Shown here piece by piece: positions 42,219 to 44,439 of a stretch of 44,439 bases of DNA. Under the pieces are notes generated by a model that saw only the letters and a list, made by a program, of their open reading frames with translations, did not search any database and was not told the origin of the DNA. The position numbers and the translations under genes were made by a program. The stretch comes from Treponema sp. (GTDB lineage: Bacteria; Spirochaetota; Spirochaetia; Treponematales; Treponemataceae), in the NCBI GenBank assembly GCA_016286535.1, contig JAEESZ010000015.1, positions 1-44,439 on the forward strand, given 5' to 3'. Numbering within the stretch: position 1 is the first letter of the stretch; each line of letters begins with the position of its first letter.

Positions 42219-43385
42219 ATGAAGAAGAGACTTTTACTTACAGTAATTATTCTCGCAATGAGCGTTTTATGTTTCGCTTTGGAAGTGGAAAAACTTGGAG
42301 AAATAAAAGATATATATTATAGAGATGGTATCGCAGGTGGACCCGGAAGTCCAAATGAGCTTGCCATAAATGAAGTTGATAACACAATAAAAATCATTAA
42401 TAGCACATCTGATTTTACTTATTATGATTTGACTACTCTGGAAGGTGTCAAAAAAACTGAATATCGGAATACCTTTGGTTTGATGCAAATTGAATTGGGA
42501 GATTTCGATATAAGTTGCCATAGTGATGTTTTAATTCTGGAAAAAGACAATGAACAGATTCAATATATAGCCGGATATGAAAATATCAAGTCTGGAATCA
42601 GTTTTATTCTCAAAAAAGATAATGGCTACATAATTTATTATGTCAATGAAGATGGATTTCCAAGTGCTGTAGATACCACCGGCCGTATCTATTCAGAAGA
42701 AGAAGCAATGGCATATTTGAAAAAATATGACCCGGAAAAATACGAGCAGAGCAAGAGAACTTCTGGTGAATTAGAACTCTACAATGATTTTATTCGCAAT
42801 CGTGTCCTTATCTGGGGAAAAACTCATTACATGAAACACAATGTAATGGTGCAATATGACCTTCAAGGAAATTATTATTTTATGCAAGACTTTGGAAGCC
42901 TTGGTTCTGACATTGGATGTTACTTTAATGATAAGTGTATTTTTTACAAATTTACTGAAGGATTAAATCCATACTCTGAAATAATCAAGAACTGTAAAGA
43001 TGATGATTATTATAGCTCCAGCTGGTATCTTGGGTTTGGCGGTAACATCTACTATTACGTTACCGGCAAAGAGTATACCGAAGTCTTCCGCATCCGCCGC
43101 ACCTGGGGTGATCCAGATTTTTATGCTATGGCCATCAACGGCTACACAGACGACTCTTACGGCCAGTACGTAAACAAGGTTCTTCCAACTTTGAGCAAAG
43201 CAGAACTCCGTCTTTTGAGAAATACAATCTTTGCCATCTATGGCGTTCACTTTAAAAGCGCAGACCTTTCAACTCATTTCAACAAACAAGTCTGGTACAC
43301 AGATGAAGGCAAAACATCTGGTGAAGTGATGCTTCCGGCGCATCGTCAGAAGCTTGTTGAGATGATACAAAAGTTAGAGAAATAA
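42219..43385 (+). CDS. Secreted propeller-like protein with C-terminal YARHG domain
   Basis: The product has 388 residues from the ATG at 42219; the TTG at 42213 is a less likely start. The signal peptide ends CFA|LEV. A beta-propeller-like N-terminal part (NELAINEVDNTIKIIN, YYDLTTLEG) covers about 290 residues. The end (LSKAELRLLRNTIFAIYG, VHF, VWY) is a YARHG domain, a small extracellular module of surface and secreted proteins. The base composition changes near 43080: the part encoding RIRRTWGDP onwards is richer in GC than the AT-rich front. This suggests a module fusion. The gene follows the previous one by 9 bp. Confidence 0.7.
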   Translation: MKKRLLLTVIILAMSVLCFALEVEKLGEIKDIYYRDGIAGGPGSPNELAINEVDNTIKIINSTSDFTYYDLTTLEGVKKTEYRNTFGLMQIELGDFDISCHSDVLILEKDNEQIQYIAGYENIKSGISFILKKDNGYIIYYVNEDGFPSAVDTTGRIYSEEEAMAYLKKYDPEKYEQSKRTSGELELYNDFIRNRVLIWGKTHYMKHNVMVQYDLQGNYYFMQDFGSLGSDIGCYFNDKCIFYKFTEGLNPYSEIIKNCKDDDYYSSSWYLGFGGNIYYYVTGKEYTEVFRIRRTWGDPDFYAMAINGYTDDSYGQYVNKVLPTLSKAELRLLRNTIFAIYGVHFKSADLSTHFNKQVWYTDEGKTSGEVMLPAHRQKLVEMIQKLEK

Positions 43386-43411
43386 TCAAAATCTATCTGG
43401 AGTTAAAAGAA

Positions 43412-44439
43412 ATGAAAAAGACATTCATATTTATAACTTTACTTTTCATAAGCACATTTTTATGGTGTCAGAATGTTGAATTTAAAAAAATTAAACAATT
43501 TAAGAATGATAAGGCATCTGTTTATATTAGAGAAGAAGTAAATCCTCAGGATGATATTACTGGTAACGATATCTTTTTTGATGCTGATGGAAATTTTATG
43601 ATTTATCAGCGTGACAAGAAATTGATGCTTTTCACCAATAAAGATTTAGAGATTGAAACACAGATAAAAATTAATACAGATACATCTTTGCAGACTTTCC
43701 AAACAATTGAAAATAATATTTTTATGGGAAACCATACCGAAGCATTCTATTTTAATAAAAATGGTTCTGAGTTTTTTCGAGTAAATATTTATTCAATATT
43801 AAATAAGCTTAATGGAGGGGACAGTAATTGGTTCACTGATTGTTATTATGATGAAGAAAAAGATATTTTGTTTTTTACATACCCTCATAATTCGGTAAAC
43901 AGCATAGTAAATCCTTCTTTTGATGAAGTTCAGAATCAGAAAAATTTCCGTAATGCAGAAGAAACAAGTAAACTTCTTAAAAATGGAAATTATGCTCCTC
44001 ATCTGACTTTAGATTCAGATAATGATTTATATATTGATGGAGTCAGATGCAGATGGAATGCAACAGCTTATGAAACTACAGATTATGTAATTACTCTAAA
44101 TAACAAGCGTAAAACTATTAGGGTTTTTGACAGAAAAGAAAGTGAGGTGTTAAATTACACCATTCCTGAGAATGAAACCGAAGAATCCATCACCTATCAT
44201 CCAAACGGCGACTGGTATTTCCTGACTATAAACTGGACAACAGACACGCACACCCTTTGGCGAATCGAAAATACCTGGGATTCACAGTGGCGCGAGCAGT
44301 GGAATAAAGAACACATCAATTTTGATAATCAGGATTCAGCTTCATCAACAAACGTAGCTGTAAGCAAAGTAATGACTTGCAACGACAATCTTCGTCTTCG
44401 CTCTCAGGAAGCAACATCAAGCAGTGTAATCACAACCAT
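43412..44439 (+). CDS. Third secreted repeat protein, truncated by the window edge
   Basis: The gene starts at the ATG at 43412, with GGAG 9 nt upstream, and runs off the window after 342 codons. The signal peptide is MKKTFIFITLLFISTFLWC; the lipobox is poor (Trp at -1). The N-terminal part is propeller-like (FFDADGNFMIYQRD). An RIENTW junction resembling RIRRTW of the previous gene leads into an SH3b module. Its last 127 bases in the window are identical to the SH3b region of the first gene. It is in the same run of signal-peptide genes. No function is assigned beyond secreted surface protein. Confidence 0.65.
   Translation, partial: MKKTFIFITLLFISTFLWCQNVEFKKIKQFKNDKASVYIREEVNPQDDITGNDIFFDADGNFMIYQRDKKLMLFTNKDLEIETQIKINTDTSLQTFQTIENNIFMGNHTEAFYFNKNGSEFFRVNIYSILNKLNGGDSNWFTDCYYDEEKDILFFTYPHNSVNSIVNPSFDEVQNQKNFRNAEETSKLLKNGNYAPHLTLDSDNDLYIDGVRCRWNATAYETTDYVITLNNKRKTIRVFDRKESEVLNYTIPENETEESITYHPNGDWYFLTINWTTDTHTLWRIENTWDSQWREQWNKEHINFDNQDSASSTNVAVSKVMTCNDNLRLRSQEATSSSVITT
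44313..44439 (+). repeat. 127-bp perfect repeat, copy 2 (SH3b cassette)
   Basis: This is the second copy of the cassette, 2,399 bp downstream of copy 1. It is cut by the window edge. It encodes FDNQDSASSTNVAVSK and NLRLRSQEATSS. Confidence 0.95.

Noticed and set aside
1..44439. CRISPR arrays, rRNA genes, transposases or prophage genes
   Set aside because: No spacer-repeat arrays, rRNA motifs or transposase/integrase frames were found on either strand; the only RNA gene supported is tRNA-Thr.

Overview
The window looks like part of a Treponema-type spirochaete chromosome of fairly low GC, probably a host-associated or gut member. This rests on the gene set: a double cyclic-nucleotide-domain Crp regulator, GTP-type PEP carboxykinase, an lptC-lptA-lptB block next to RNase Y, clpS-clpA, many lipoproteins with relaxed lipoboxes, and a giant serine/asparagine-rich surface protein ending in a FlgD-like domain. 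The placement is inferred from gene content, since no rRNA or marker gene is present.

Layout. 1-570: two copies of a 31-codon gene end, a terminator, then a GC-richer structured element with several hairpins. 572-3379: HAD phosphatase, a convergent PHP phosphoesterase, and a Crp-family regulator. 3397-3841: tRNA-Thr(CGU) whose 3' end and downstream terminator are tandemly duplicated, then the pckG leader. 3842-8460: pckG, a beta-helix lipoprotein, an RlmM-like rRNA methyltransferase and a PilZ protein. 8527-19626: one 3,699-residue repeat protein on the minus strand. 19741-24409: an HdeD-like membrane protein, an SH3-like lipoprotein, an ABC-F ATPase and an RsmI-like methylase. 24530-27805: trxB, a GH3 glycosidase and a convergent DTW-domain enzyme. 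27871-31444: lptC-lptA-lptB and rny. 31550-36824 (minus): clpS-clpA followed by small membrane, ASCH, DoxX-like and outer-membrane-like proteins. 36916-39093: a rhomboid-like protein lacking catalytic histidine and a Y-family DNA polymerase of unusual base composition. 39305-44439: an AlbA_2/ATPase/winged-helix regulator followed by three secreted repeat proteins that share C-terminal cassettes.

How it fits together. Most of the window is envelope biology (LPS-type transport, lipoproteins, surface proteins, OMP-like protein), RNA modification and decay (RlmM-like, RsmI-like, DTW, RNase Y, PHP) and proteolysis (ClpS/ClpA). The most coherent new signal is regulatory. At least seven genes have a good -10 box, often extended (TGn) and sometimes with a -35 box at 16-18 bp, lying only 6-7 nt before the start codon and with no Shine-Dalgarno sequence. 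That predicts leaderless mRNAs. Other genes (crp, pckG, rny, the HdeD-like gene) have normal leaders with strong Shine-Dalgarno sites, so both initiation modes appear side by side. Further points of interest are the overlapping divergent promoters between lptC and the DTW gene, the duplicated tRNA end, a possible leader peptide before pckG, and a 127-bp perfectly identical SH3 cassette in two neighbouring genes at the right edge.
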